Source: RDYZ01 sp964518905 (GTDB lineage: Bacteria > Cyanobacteriota > Cyanobacteriia > Cyanobacteriales > Geitlerinemataceae). From it: a stretch of 64,000 bases of DNA. The stretch lies in the NCBI GenBank assembly GCA_964518905.1, contig CAZFJL010000012.1, positions 1 through 64,000 on the forward strand, in the 5' to 3' direction. A model generated the notes under the pieces. The model was not told the origin of the DNA and did not search any database. It saw nothing but the letters and a program-made list of their open reading frames with translations. The translations under genes were made by a program, and so were the position numbers. How positions within the stretch are numbered: position 1 is the first letter of the stretch; every line of letters begins with the position of its first letter. Below, piece after piece: positions 43,935 through 51,959 of this stretch.

Positions 43935-44332
43935 CGAACTGGTTGATCGCGGCGAATTTTGTCCACATTTGCTTCCCAGTGCTGCCCGTCGAACAGCGTT
44001 AACTCGAATTGCTCGATCGCCACGTCATCGAGACAGCGAACATTAACGTCGTAGCTATCGGGATGCGATCGCGGTCGGTAAAAGCTATGAATCCCGCAGT
44101 GTTGGCAAAATAGATGCTGCGCGACGCCGGTATTGAACTGGTAAAGGCTCAGGGCGTCGCGGCCTTGGAGTAGCTCGAAGCGATCAGGCGGGACGATCGC
44201 GTGGATAAAGCCTTTTTTGGTACACATCGTGCAATTGCAGTCGATCGCGGCGAGACGATCGAGCTGGATGCGATAACGAACCGCGCCGCAGTGACAGCCG
44301 CCGGTTAAGGTGTGGGTCGTTGGCGTTTGCAT
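43931..44332 (-). CDS. GFA-family protein (glutathione-dependent formaldehyde-activating fold)
   Basis: A 133-residue CENP-V/GFA zinc protein. Zinc ligands are CHCG (near 13), CNCTMC (near 33) and CQHCG (near 75). The rest is the small beta fold of this family. True GFA enzymes speed S-hydroxymethylglutathione formation, but most members of this family are uncharacterised, so that activity should not be assumed. The stop codon is supplied by the flanking repeat. The ATG at 44332 is the start. Confidence 0.85.
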   Translation of the reverse strand: MQTPTTHTLTGGCHCGAVRYRIQLDRLAAIDCNCTMCTKKGFIHAIVPPDRFELLQGRDALSLYQFNTGVAQHLFCQHCGIHSFYRPRSHPDSYDVNVRCLDDVAIEQFELTLFDGQHWEANVDKIRRDQPVR

Positions 44333-44386
44333 GAATTAGCTGGAGTGAATCACGGTGAATCACGCGGATTGATGGCTTAAACGTGG

Positions 44387-44695
44387 CTAAATCGGACTCG
44401 CGATCGATGCTGCGATCGCCGTTAAAAACGCGAAAGCGATCAACAGAACAGGTCGCATCAGATTGACCGCAATTTCCTTAATTTCCTTAATCCCAAGACG
44501 AGCCGAAATGGCTTCGATCGCGGCGCTGTTGTAGAGAATACCGCGATACTTTAGCGCCTGGAGCGGCGGGGAAATCGTGACGGGCTGGGAGAATTGCAGC
44601 CCGTGACCGCGATAGCAGCCGATGGCCTCGCGTTTTGGCGCATCAATCGTTGCGATCGAAGCTTGGTACGAGATACCGCGATAAGTCAGTTGCAT
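44387..44695 (-). CDS. DUF4278 protein with C-terminal membrane helix
   Basis: A 102-residue protein with two copies of the YRGxxY motif of cyanobacterial DUF4278 (LTYRGISYQA at the start and LKYRGILYNS near 49). A final hydrophobic segment (about 79-100) could be a tail anchor. Function unknown. It lies between the GFA gene and the MITE-like copy B, same strand as both neighbours. Confidence 0.75.
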   Translation of the reverse strand: MQLTYRGISYQASIATIDAPKREAIGCYRGHGLQFSQPVTISPPLQALKYRGILYNSAAIEAISARLGIKEIKEIAVNLMRPVLLIAFAFLTAIAASIASPI

Positions 44696-44764
44696 GTGCG
44701 CTCATCCTAAAAGAATTCGGTCTACTGCACCTCTCAACATTTTAAGAAACAAAATTCCCTTTGA

Positions 44765-44880
44765 TATAGCAAAAAACGATTTTGTTAGGACGTACAAAAA
44801 AAGCTGAGAGCACTGAGCGAAGTCGAAGTGCGGTTTTTAGCTTAAACAAGAGCGTCCTAATACGATCGGTTTCTGCTATA
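44765..44880. repeat. MITE-like palindromic element, copy B
   Basis: A 116-base element with ends TATAGCAAAAAACGATTTTGTTAGGAC and the inverse. Its centre holds AGCTGAGAGCACTGAGC and CGAAGTGCGG. The ends read TA-TAGC and GCTA-TA, consistent with a TA target duplication. Confidence 0.85.
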
Positions 44881-44901
44881 TCATCGCGAGACGAAAAAAC
44901 T

Positions 44902-44969
44902 GGAAGCATCTACGTTTTGCATCTCACGTCGCCTCCGCGAATCCCCCCGTGAATCAAGTAGATGCTTCC
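44902..44969. repeat. Inverted repeat with 44-base spacer
   Basis: GGAAGCATCTAC (44902-44913) is exactly inverted at 44958-44969 (GTAGATGCTTCC). It lies 12 bases beyond the SDR stop codon, next to MITE copy B. There is no T-run, so its role is unclear. Confidence 0.7.
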
Positions 44970-44980
44970 CAAAAGCTGGT

Positions 44981-45607
44981 TTAGTAGGATAAACTGGGCG
45001 TTTGGTGCAGATAAACATCACTGCCCAACTGTTTAACAATGAAGTCGGCCACATCCGCTCGTGAGATTTTCAGCGTGGTTTTGTCGGTGTTCGGGAAGCC
45101 GTGGCGATAGTGTTGCGTGCGCTGACCGTCGATAAAAGCGCTGGGACGGACGATCGTCCAGTCCAGTTGGCTTTGCTCGACGATCGCCTCTTGTCGTTGG
45201 TGGTCTGCAAAGACGTGGCGCAGCAGAAAACCAAACATCAGCGTTTTCCAATAAAAATTCAGATTATCCCAGCTATCTCCCGCCCCTAGGGTGGACTGAC
45301 AAATCAGGCGACGCACGCCGGTCTGTTCCATCGCGCGGATGATGGCTCGCGTCCCGTCCGATCGCACCGTCCCGGTCAAGGTTTTGCCCGAACCCAACAC
45401 ACAAACGACCGCATCATGTCCGGCGACGGCCTGGGTCAGCGCGGCGCTGTCGAGCACGTCCCCCTTGATTCGCGTCAAGTTGGGATGAGTTTGATCGAGT
45501 TGTTCGGGATGACGGGCAAAAGCGCTGACGGTGTAGCCCTGCTCTAGGGATTGATTGACGACTTGACGACCGATGCTGCCGGTGGCTCCCACAATTAAAA
45601 GTTTCAT
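44981..45607 (-). CDS. NmrA-like SDR NAD(P)-binding protein
   Basis: A 208-residue atypical SDR. The Rossmann motif VGATGSIGRQVV is at the N terminus, HDAVVCVLGSG follows, and DWTIVRPSAF lies near the middle; there is no classical YxxxK pair. Such proteins act as NAD(P)-sensing regulators or reductases; the substrate is unknown. The ATG at 45607 is used. It is divergently transcribed from the AraC-type regulator at 45794, which is a plausible controller of it. Confidence 0.85.
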   Translation of the reverse strand: MKLLIVGATGSIGRQVVNQSLEQGYTVSAFARHPEQLDQTHPNLTRIKGDVLDSAALTQAVAGHDAVVCVLGSGKTLTGTVRSDGTRAIIRAMEQTGVRRLICQSTLGAGDSWDNLNFYWKTLMFGFLLRHVFADHQRQEAIVEQSQLDWTIVRPSAFIDGQRTQHYRHGFPNTDKTTLKISRADVADFIVKQLGSDVYLHQTPSLSY

Positions 45608-45685
45608 GCTGTTTTTCCGTAATTTAAAGACACCTTCAGCGTAGGGAAATGGTCAGGATCAAACTTTCAGCTTCTTGTCAAACTG

Positions 45686-45723
45686 TCACGATCTTGCGGT
45701 GGGTTTTCCTGGGGGGATCGTGA
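45686..45723. promoter_or_regulatory. Inverted repeat, candidate operator in the SDR/AraC divergent region
   Basis: TCACGATC (45686-45693) is inverted as GATCGTGA (45716-45723), centred between the divergent starts of the SDR gene (45607) and the AraC gene (45794). AraC regulators often bind such spaced sites, but the motif also resembles the genome's frequent GATCG strings, so this is weak. Confidence 0.35.
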
Positions 45724-45793
45724 TCGATATTCAAGAAAATTGGCTACATTGAGGCCAGTAGACGCGATCAGCCCGACATTTTAGCCCTATATC

Positions 45794-46699
45794 GTGGAAC
45801 AACCCGCAACCCACACAACCCAATTAACGCGGCTCCAGTCCTTACCCGATCGCCGCGATCGTCCCGCCCCAGCCAATCAACCCGACGGCGATAACCCCCT
45901 ACAGATAGAGCATCTGCAACCCCCAGCGGGAGAGGCCATCTGTCATTTTGCCCAAGATCACACGCTGTTTTTGTCCCAAGCGCCGCGCCCGGTGTTGATG
46001 TTTCACCGTATGGAAGGCAAGACGTACAGCGGGTTTTCGGGGCGCGGTGATATGGCGATCGCGCCTGCTAACACGTCACTATTTGCCCGGTGGGATCGCG
46101 ACGATGATTATCTACAAATTCGGCTTTCAGCGGCGTTCGTCAAACAGGTGGCAGAGGAAACCCTAGAGCGAGACGGCGATCGGCTCGAACTCATGCCGCA
46201 ATTTCAGGCACGCAATCCCCAACTGGAAGCGATCGGCCAGATGATCGCCACGGAAGCACAGCATCGTCAGGCACAGGGGCAAAACCGGCTCTATCTTGAT
46301 TCGCTCGCGCACATCCTCGCGGTCAACTTACTTCGGGATTACAGCACTACCGCCACGCCGATCCCCGTCTATGACGGTGGCCTCCCTCCCCACCAGCTAC
46401 GGCGCGTGTTGGACTACATCGAGGCTCACCTGAGCCAGGACATCAAGCTCGCGGATGTGGCGCAACAGCTTGATCTCAGTCCGTTTCACTTCAGTCGTTT
46501 GTTCAAGCAGTCGATCGGTCTGTCGCCGCATCAATACCTGCTACAGCAGCGCGTCGAAAAAGCAAAGGGATTATTGCAGCGTACCGATCGACGCATTATC
46601 GATATTGCACTAGAGTGCGGCTTCAGCAGCCATAGTCATCTCAGCAAGCTGTTTCGACAATTTACCGGGATAACCCCCAAGGCATTTAGAGCCGGTTAA
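45794..46699 (+). CDS. AraC-family transcriptional regulator
   Basis: A 301-residue regulator. The N-terminal part (1-195) is a ligand-sensing region of unclear fold. The C-terminal two-helix-turn-helix DNA-binding domain (about 200-301) has DIKLADVAQQLDLSPFHFSRLFK and DIALECGFSSHSHLSKLFRQF, followed by GITPKAFR, the AraC signature. The start is GTG at 45794, with no strong ribosome site. It faces the NmrA-like gene across 186 bases and probably regulates it or itself. Confidence 0.9.
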   Translation: MEQPATHTTQLTRLQSLPDRRDRPAPANQPDGDNPLQIEHLQPPAGEAICHFAQDHTLFLSQAPRPVLMFHRMEGKTYSGFSGRGDMAIAPANTSLFARWDRDDDYLQIRLSAAFVKQVAEETLERDGDRLELMPQFQARNPQLEAIGQMIATEAQHRQAQGQNRLYLDSLAHILAVNLLRDYSTTATPIPVYDGGLPPHQLRRVLDYIEAHLSQDIKLADVAQQLDLSPFHFSRLFKQSIGLSPHQYLLQQRVEKAKGLLQRTDRRIIDIALECGFSSHSHLSKLFRQFTGITPKAFRAG

Positions 46700-46793
46700 A
46701 GCAGGGTAAAAACGGCCTCGCCGGACTGGCATTGAGCGCTAGAGTTGGAAGAATTCACCCGTATTTTTGACGGTCATCGGCTGCCGATCGCCC

Positions 46794-48227
46794 ATGAGCA
46801 TTCTCAACCTGATCTCCGCCTTGGGCATCGTCGCCCTGTGTTACATCGCGTGGCTGGGTTCCGAAGACCGCCAGAATATCCCCTGGAATACGATTCGCTG
46901 GGGGATCGGGCTTCAGCTCATCGTCGGCGCGATCGTCTTTGTCCTGGGTAGCCAAGTGGTGGCTTGGGTTAACGATGTGTTGAATATTGTCCTCGAAGCG
47001 TCGGAAGCCGGGGCGAAATTTTTGTTTGGCGGTGCGAGTTCGATGATCGCTGTGTCGCCGAATTTTGGCGCAGGCCCCGGAACCGCCGGACGCTGGATCG
47101 CTCGCGCCGTGGGCGATCCCTACGTCGCGATTCCCGGCGATCGCCTCACCCCCGACAATCTCGACATCGGCACAACCTACATCCTCGCCTTTCGCGCCCT
47201 GCCGCAAATCATCTTCTTTTCTGGCCTGGTGAGTCTGCTCTATCGGCTCAACGTGATCCCGCCGATCGTCCGCTTTTTCGCCAAACTGTTTCAGAACACC
47301 ATGCGAATCAGCGGCGCGGAAGCCCTCGCCGGTGCGGCCAATATTTTCGTCGGCATCGAATCGGCGATCGCGGTTAAACCATTTTTACGCACCATGAGCC
47401 GTAGCGAAATTTGCGCGGTGCTGGCCTGCTGTTTCGGCTCGATCGCCTCCTCCGTCCTGGCAATCTACGCGGGATTGCTGCGCCCCACCTTTCCCGCGAT
47501 CACCGGCCATCTCGTCTCTGCTTCGATTTTGACGATCCCGGCCTGTTTCGTCCTCTCCAAGCTGCTCGTCCCCGAAAATACCATTCCCGTCACGTTGGGA
47601 CAGGTTCCCCGCGACACCGATCCCGGTGACGCCAATTCCGGGCAAACCCGCCCCAGCCCGATGGACAGCCTGATCACTGGTTCGACCGATGGGGTCAAGA
47701 TGGCTGTCGGCATTGCGGCGGTTTTGATCGCGGTTCTCGGTGTGGTTGATCTGTTTAACCGGTGTTTCGGACTGCTGGGAACGTTACCCGCGATCGGTGG
47801 TCTGTTTCAGATCATCACGCTGCCGAATCTGCTCGGGATGCTGTTTTTGCCGCTAACGTTTTTGACGGGTGTGTCGCTGGAGTGGGGCGAACTCTGGCAA
47901 ACGTCGGTGTTGATTGGTCGTCGCCTGTTCGAGACCAGCATTCCGCCCTATCTGGAACTGAGTCAGCTTGCAGCGACGGGGGCGATTTCGGGTCGCGCTC
48001 TCCTGATTGTGAGCTATGTCCTGTGCGGGTTTACGCACTGTGCGTCCTATGGGATTTTTGTCGGTGGTTTGTCGTCGCTGGTTCCGGAGCGGCGATCGGA
48101 TATTGCGGCGTTGGGTGTGAAGGCGCTCTGGGCGGGAACGTTGGCGACGTTGATGACGGGGTGTGTGGCGGGGCTGTTTTATTGGGGCAATGCCACCAGT
48201 ATTCTCGGGTTTCCAGTTGCGCCGTAG
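46794..48227 (+). CDS. NupC/CNT-family nucleoside-type transporter
   Basis: A 477-residue membrane protein with about 12 helices. Signatures: an N-terminal CNT domain (IAWLGSEDRQNIPWNTIRWGI, VLEASEAGAKFLFGG), the gate region (ALAGAANIFVGIESAIAVKPFL), and a C-terminal nucleoside-binding domain (CGFTHCASYGIFVGGLSSLVPERR). CNT proteins co-transport nucleosides with Na+ or H+. The middle loop (about 265-310) is polar and Pro-rich. The ATG at 46794 is chosen over a TTG nine codons upstream. Confidence 0.88.
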   Translation: MSILNLISALGIVALCYIAWLGSEDRQNIPWNTIRWGIGLQLIVGAIVFVLGSQVVAWVNDVLNIVLEASEAGAKFLFGGASSMIAVSPNFGAGPGTAGRWIARAVGDPYVAIPGDRLTPDNLDIGTTYILAFRALPQIIFFSGLVSLLYRLNVIPPIVRFFAKLFQNTMRISGAEALAGAANIFVGIESAIAVKPFLRTMSRSEICAVLACCFGSIASSVLAIYAGLLRPTFPAITGHLVSASILTIPACFVLSKLLVPENTIPVTLGQVPRDTDPGDANSGQTRPSPMDSLITGSTDGVKMAVGIAAVLIAVLGVVDLFNRCFGLLGTLPAIGGLFQIITLPNLLGMLFLPLTFLTGVSLEWGELWQTSVLIGRRLFETSIPPYLELSQLAATGAISGRALLIVSYVLCGFTHCASYGIFVGGLSSLVPERRSDIAALGVKALWAGTLATLMTGCVAGLFYWGNATSILGFPVAP

Positions 48228-48232
48228 ATTCA

Positions 48233-48356
48233 TATAGCCAGTTCAATAAGAAACGAAACATCTTGACTCTATTCTGCTGGCTCAAAAACCGCACTTCGAC
48301 TCCGCTCAGTGCTCTCAGTTTGTTCACACGTCCTAACCTGATCGTTTTTTTTGTGA
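48233..48356. repeat. MITE-like palindromic element, copy C (decayed)
   Basis: It starts TATAGCCAGTTC and keeps the inverted centre CCGCACTTCGACTCCGCTCAGTGCTCTCAG. The right end (ATCGTTTTTTTTGTGATC) is degenerate compared with copies B and D. It lies between the transporter stop and the HDAC-fold gene stop. Confidence 0.7.
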
Positions 48357-48358
48357 TC

Positions 48359-49276
48359 TCAAAGGCGATATTGGCGATAAAGCTCGCTTCCGGCGCGGTG
48401 GAGCAAACTATGGCGCGACACCAGTTCGTGAATATCGCGACAGTAGCCGCCACCGATGACGCAGGCGACGGGAATGCGGGCGCTTAAACAGGCGCTCAGA
48501 ACTTGCATTTCGCGGCGATAGATTCCCCGATCGCTCAAGGCCAACTTACCGAGCCGATCGCCCACGTGGGGATCGACACCCGCGTCAAAAATCACGATAT
48601 CCGGTCGAAATTGCGTCAATAGATCCGGCAAATGTCGCCCCAACTCACGCAAATAATCATCGTCCTCCATGCCGATCGGGAGCGACACATCGAGATCGCT
48701 CGTCTGTTTCTGACTCGGGAAATTCGCGCCGCAGTGCATCGAAAACGTGAACACGTTCGGCTCATCCTGGAAAATAAACGCCGTGGCGTCTCCCTGATGC
48801 ACATCGAGATCGACAATCAAGACGCGATCGACCAAACCGTAGCGCCGCAAATACCGCGCCGTAATCGCAATGTCGTTAAAAATGCAAAAGCCCGAACCGT
48901 AGCTGGGGTAGGCGTGGTGTGTTCCCCCGGCGGTGTTACAGGCAATGCCGTACTGGAGGGCAAGCTTGGCGGTCTCGATCGCGCCGCCGACCGCCATCCG
49001 CGTCCGGATCGTCACCTCGGGCGACCAGGGTAAACCGATTCGTCGCTGCGCTTTGGCGTCGAGGGTTCCGTTGCAGTAGTGCTGGACGTAGTCGCGATCG
49101 TGGACGAGTTCGATCCAGTCGGTGGGGGCGAGTTCGGGCTGAAAAACGCGATCGGGGCGAACGATGCGATCGCGTAGTAGCTTGTCGTAGAGCAGCGCAA
49201 ATTTTGGCATCGGGAAGCGATGGTCTTCGGGGATCGCAGCGACGTATTGCGGGTGATAGACGATCGGCAAACCCAT
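48359..49276 (-). CDS. Histone-deacetylase-superfamily hydrolase
   Basis: A 305-residue zinc hydrolase of the class II/AcuC/HDAC fold. Visible: TAGGTHHAYPSYGSGFCIFND with the paired histidines, VDLDVHQGDAT with the zinc Asp-His, and FDAGVDPHVGD. In cyanobacteria these are likely polyamine or protein deacylases; the substrate is unknown. The ATG at 49276 is preferred to an upstream TTG. Transcribed towards MITE copy C. Confidence 0.9.
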   Translation of the reverse strand: MGLPIVYHPQYVAAIPEDHRFPMPKFALLYDKLLRDRIVRPDRVFQPELAPTDWIELVHDRDYVQHYCNGTLDAKAQRRIGLPWSPEVTIRTRMAVGGAIETAKLALQYGIACNTAGGTHHAYPSYGSGFCIFNDIAITARYLRRYGLVDRVLIVDLDVHQGDATAFIFQDEPNVFTFSMHCGANFPSQKQTSDLDVSLPIGMEDDDYLRELGRHLPDLLTQFRPDIVIFDAGVDPHVGDRLGKLALSDRGIYRREMQVLSACLSARIPVACVIGGGYCRDIHELVSRHSLLHRAGSELYRQYRL

Positions 49277-49358
49277 AGGGCAACGCTTCAAAAGCAGATG
49301 TAGCATACGAATAGATACCGTAGCAAATCCACTCTAAGAATTCCTTCAGGAGACAACG

Positions 49359-49856
49359 ATGGCAGCAGTTTTATGGCAGTTCGGCAGTGATGATCCGAGC
49401 AATGCGGAGGCGTTGGCGCAGGTACAGCAATGGTGGTCGCGGCTTGATGGTAAGACGGTGACCTGGCAGCAGCGCGTCAATCAGGGAGTGCCGCCGATCG
49501 AGCTGGACTGGGAGACGCAGCGGTTTGATGAACAGTTTGCGATCGTCTCGGCGGAACTGAAGGGAATTACGGTGTTTTGGTCGAAGGCGGGGGAGGATCT
49601 GAAGCGGGATATGACCGCGAGCCGCTTGGAACTCGATCGCACCGAACAGTCGCTCTACATCACGCCGAAGTCCCAGCCGGATGTGGTGGTGCGGGTCTGT
49701 GTACCACAGCCGAAATATGAGTCGATCGCCCTGACGGCGTCGGTGGTGACCGTGGTGGGCGAGACACTGGTGATTCGCGATCGGGGTCAAATGTTGGAGG
49801 TGCGAGCAACGTTAACGGCGGCGCAAATCGCGCAGCTTAAGACCGATTTGGGTTGA
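49359..49856 (+). CDS. Hypothetical cytosolic protein
   Basis: A 165-residue protein of unknown family, preceded by AGGAGA nine bases before the ATG. The sequence is alternating beta strands (VVVRVCVPQPKYESIALTASVVTVV, ETLVIRDRGQMLEVRATL) with an N-terminal helix (NAEALAQVQQWWSRLDG). It overlaps the downstream coiled-coil gene tail-to-tail by 20 bases (49837-49856). Nothing indicates its job. Confidence 0.7.
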   Translation: MAAVLWQFGSDDPSNAEALAQVQQWWSRLDGKTVTWQQRVNQGVPPIELDWETQRFDEQFAIVSAELKGITVFWSKAGEDLKRDMTASRLELDRTEQSLYITPKSQPDVVVRVCVPQPKYESIALTASVVTVVGETLVIRDRGQMLEVRATLTAAQIAQLKTDLG

Positions 49857-50361
49857 TTTGGGGCGGTAGGGCGGCCAGTTGCGAGATTTTCGCCTTGGTA
49901 CGGGCGAAGACTTCGACGGTGTCGCCGAGGGCTGCGGTCAGGTCGCTGCGGGTTTTGGCGTGCTCGGCGCGTTCAAGGCCGAGGTCGGTTTCGAGGTTGG
50001 CGACCTGTTGGATTAGGGTTTCACGCTGGGCGAGAGCTGCAACGAGCCGATCGCGGAGTTCGTCCTCGGCGATCGCGGCGACTTCAACGGTGAGCTGTTC
50101 GGCTTCGATCGGGGTCTGAGCGGCGTCTTTAAACCGGGCGAGGTCGGCTTTAAGGCGATCAATCTCGGCCTGGTTGGCGTCGAGATCGTGGCGGCGCTGG
50201 CTGGCCTCTTGGGTGTAGAGCTGTCGCCAGCGATCGGCGCTTTCCCGTGCGGCGATCGCCTCACGTTCGGCGGCCTCGATTTGCTGTTTGAGGGCGTCAA
50301 TTTCCGCCAGCCAGGGCTGAAGATTGATCGAGGCGTCGGCGGTGGGGCGATCGGGCGTCAT
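49837..50361 (-). CDS. Coiled-coil protein
   Basis: A 174-residue protein that is almost entirely helical, with heptad-like Leu/Ala/Glu patterns (LKQQIEAAEREAIAARE, VANLETDLGLERAEHAKTR). No other domain is visible. The ATG at 50361 is preferred to a TTG eight codons upstream; neither has a good ribosome site. The 3' end overlaps the gene on the other strand by 20 bases. The cyclophilin-RTX gene lies immediately upstream (its stop at 50407). Confidence 0.7.
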   Translation of the reverse strand: MTPDRPTADASINLQPWLAEIDALKQQIEAAEREAIAARESADRWRQLYTQEASQRRHDLDANQAEIDRLKADLARFKDAAQTPIEAEQLTVEVAAIAEDELRDRLVAALAQRETLIQQVANLETDLGLERAEHAKTRSDLTAALGDTVEVFARTKAKISQLAALPPQINPNRS

Positions 50362-50406
50362 CGATTTACGGGAGCGAGTGAACAACTATTTTTTTCGGGC
50401 AAGGCT

Positions 50407-51723
50407 CTAACCAAAGCTAACACCCAGGTCGCTGTCTGAGACCACCGTAAACGAATTGGTCAGATTGATCGACGCGCCGTTGGTCACACGACCGATGAAA
50501 CTACCGCCGGAAATTTGAATCAGGGCATCGGCTCCGGAGGCGACAAAACCCACACTGGACGCATTGAGCTCGCCGACGATCACGAGGCGATCGCCCTCGG
50601 CTAGGGAAAAATCGGTGATTGTATCGACGGCATTGGCATCGGCATTGAGATCGCTTGCCGTCCGCAGGAGGAAGGTATCGGCATCCGCGCCGCCGGTGAG
50701 GGTGTCACGATCGCGATCGCCGACGAGAAAATCACGCCCCGCACCGCCATTAATCACATCATTGCCCTGACCGCCGCGCATGAAGTCGTTGCCGCTGCCG
50801 CCGTTTACCGTGTCTTCGCCGATATTGCCGTGCAAAATATCGTCATCAGCGCCACCGGATAGCACGTCATTATCTTTGCCGCCCCGCAGCAAATCGTTAC
50901 CCGATCCGCCCGTGACCGCGTCGGCTCCCTGACCGGCATAGACCACATCGCCAATCTCCGACCCGGTGACCAAGTCATTACCCCCAAAGGTTAAAAATCC
51001 GGTGGGGTTAGCGGTGCTGAGATCTGCTGTTAGGGCGATCGTGTTCGCGGCTTCGTCGAATAATTGAGCGCTAATAATCAAGGTCGCTTGGCCGATCCGG
51101 TTGGCGAACTGGTTGAGTAAGCCCGTATCCATAAAGCCGGACGTCCGACTGGGAACGATACCATCGGTCACCCGTGCGCCGGTGATTTCCGATCCGAGGG
51201 TCACGGTGTCGATCGCCGCTAGATTGCTCGTCACCTTGCCAAAGACAGCGTAATTGCCATCCAGGAAAGTATTGCGATCGCTGAGGTTGATATAAAACTG
51301 AGTCGAGGCGGTGTTGGGCGTGTCGGTTGCGGGCTGGCTAGCATTGCCGCTGCGTGCCATGGCGATCGTGCCGCGCAGGTTTTGCAGGGTTGGCACAGCG
51401 GTGGGAATTCCGGCCTGGGCAAAGGTAAACCCGAAGGCATACTGACCGCTGCTCGATTCGCGGATTTCTAGCGGGATCGTGTAGGGAATCGTGGGCTTGG
51501 CTGCGGTTCCCTCGCTGAGGCTATTGGGGTCGCCCGCTTGAATCACGAAACCATCTTCGACGCGGTGAAATTCAATGCCGTCGTAAAAGCCAATTTCGAC
51601 CAAATCGGCGAAGTTACCGCCCGTGTTGGCGGCATTCACGCCGTCTACTTCGATCGTCAGTGGGGTTCCGTCGATGACCATGGTGACGGTAACAAGGCCG
51701 GTCAGCGGTGAGAAATTTTCCAT
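50407..51723 (-). CDS. Cyclophilin-type peptidyl-prolyl isomerase fused to RTX repeats
   Basis: A 438-residue protein. Residues about 15-215 are a cyclophilin domain (NFADLVEIGFYDGIEFHRV, GFVIQAGDPNSLSEG, LRGTIAMARSG, TQFYINLSD, YAVFGKVTSNLAAID). Residues about 255-350 are RTX nonapeptides (GGSGNDLLRGGKDNDVLSG, GGAGRDFLVGDRDRDTLTGG), and a C-terminal domain ends VSDSDLGVSFG. It has no signal peptide. Isomerases speed proline isomerisation in folding; the RTX part suggests Ca2+-dependent folding outside the cell after type I secretion, which is inference. The ATG at 51723 is used. Confidence 0.85.
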   Translation of the reverse strand: MENFSPLTGLVTVTMVIDGTPLTIEVDGVNAANTGGNFADLVEIGFYDGIEFHRVEDGFVIQAGDPNSLSEGTAAKPTIPYTIPLEIRESSSGQYAFGFTFAQAGIPTAVPTLQNLRGTIAMARSGNASQPATDTPNTASTQFYINLSDRNTFLDGNYAVFGKVTSNLAAIDTVTLGSEITGARVTDGIVPSRTSGFMDTGLLNQFANRIGQATLIISAQLFDEAANTIALTADLSTANPTGFLTFGGNDLVTGSEIGDVVYAGQGADAVTGGSGNDLLRGGKDNDVLSGGADDDILHGNIGEDTVNGGSGNDFMRGGQGNDVINGGAGRDFLVGDRDRDTLTGGADADTFLLRTASDLNADANAVDTITDFSLAEGDRLVIVGELNASSVGFVASGADALIQISGGSFIGRVTNGASINLTNSFTVVSDSDLGVSFG

Positions 51724-51775
51724 TGGTTAAGGAGTCGGAACGATGAGGGTTAGGAGCGAGAGGATGGGTAAGCGT

Positions 51776-51820
51776 GCCGGTGGAGTTCTGCCGGTGGAGT
51801 TCTGCCGGTGGAGTTCTGCC
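51776..51820. repeat. 14-bp tandem repeat, three units
   Basis: Three exact units GCCGGTGGAGTTCT start at 51776, 51790 and 51804. The array lies upstream of the cyclophilin-RTX gene start, in its possible promoter region. Confidence 0.9.
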
Positions 51821-51959
51821 AACGGACGATCGTGATGATCGATATCGATATTAGCCGCAGCCACAGCCCGCAGATTACTCAGCTCTGGAATTATTGAACC
51901 CTGGATGGGTCAGATGTTCCGCGATGGTAACTCGATACCGACCCGTGTAACGCCAGTGT

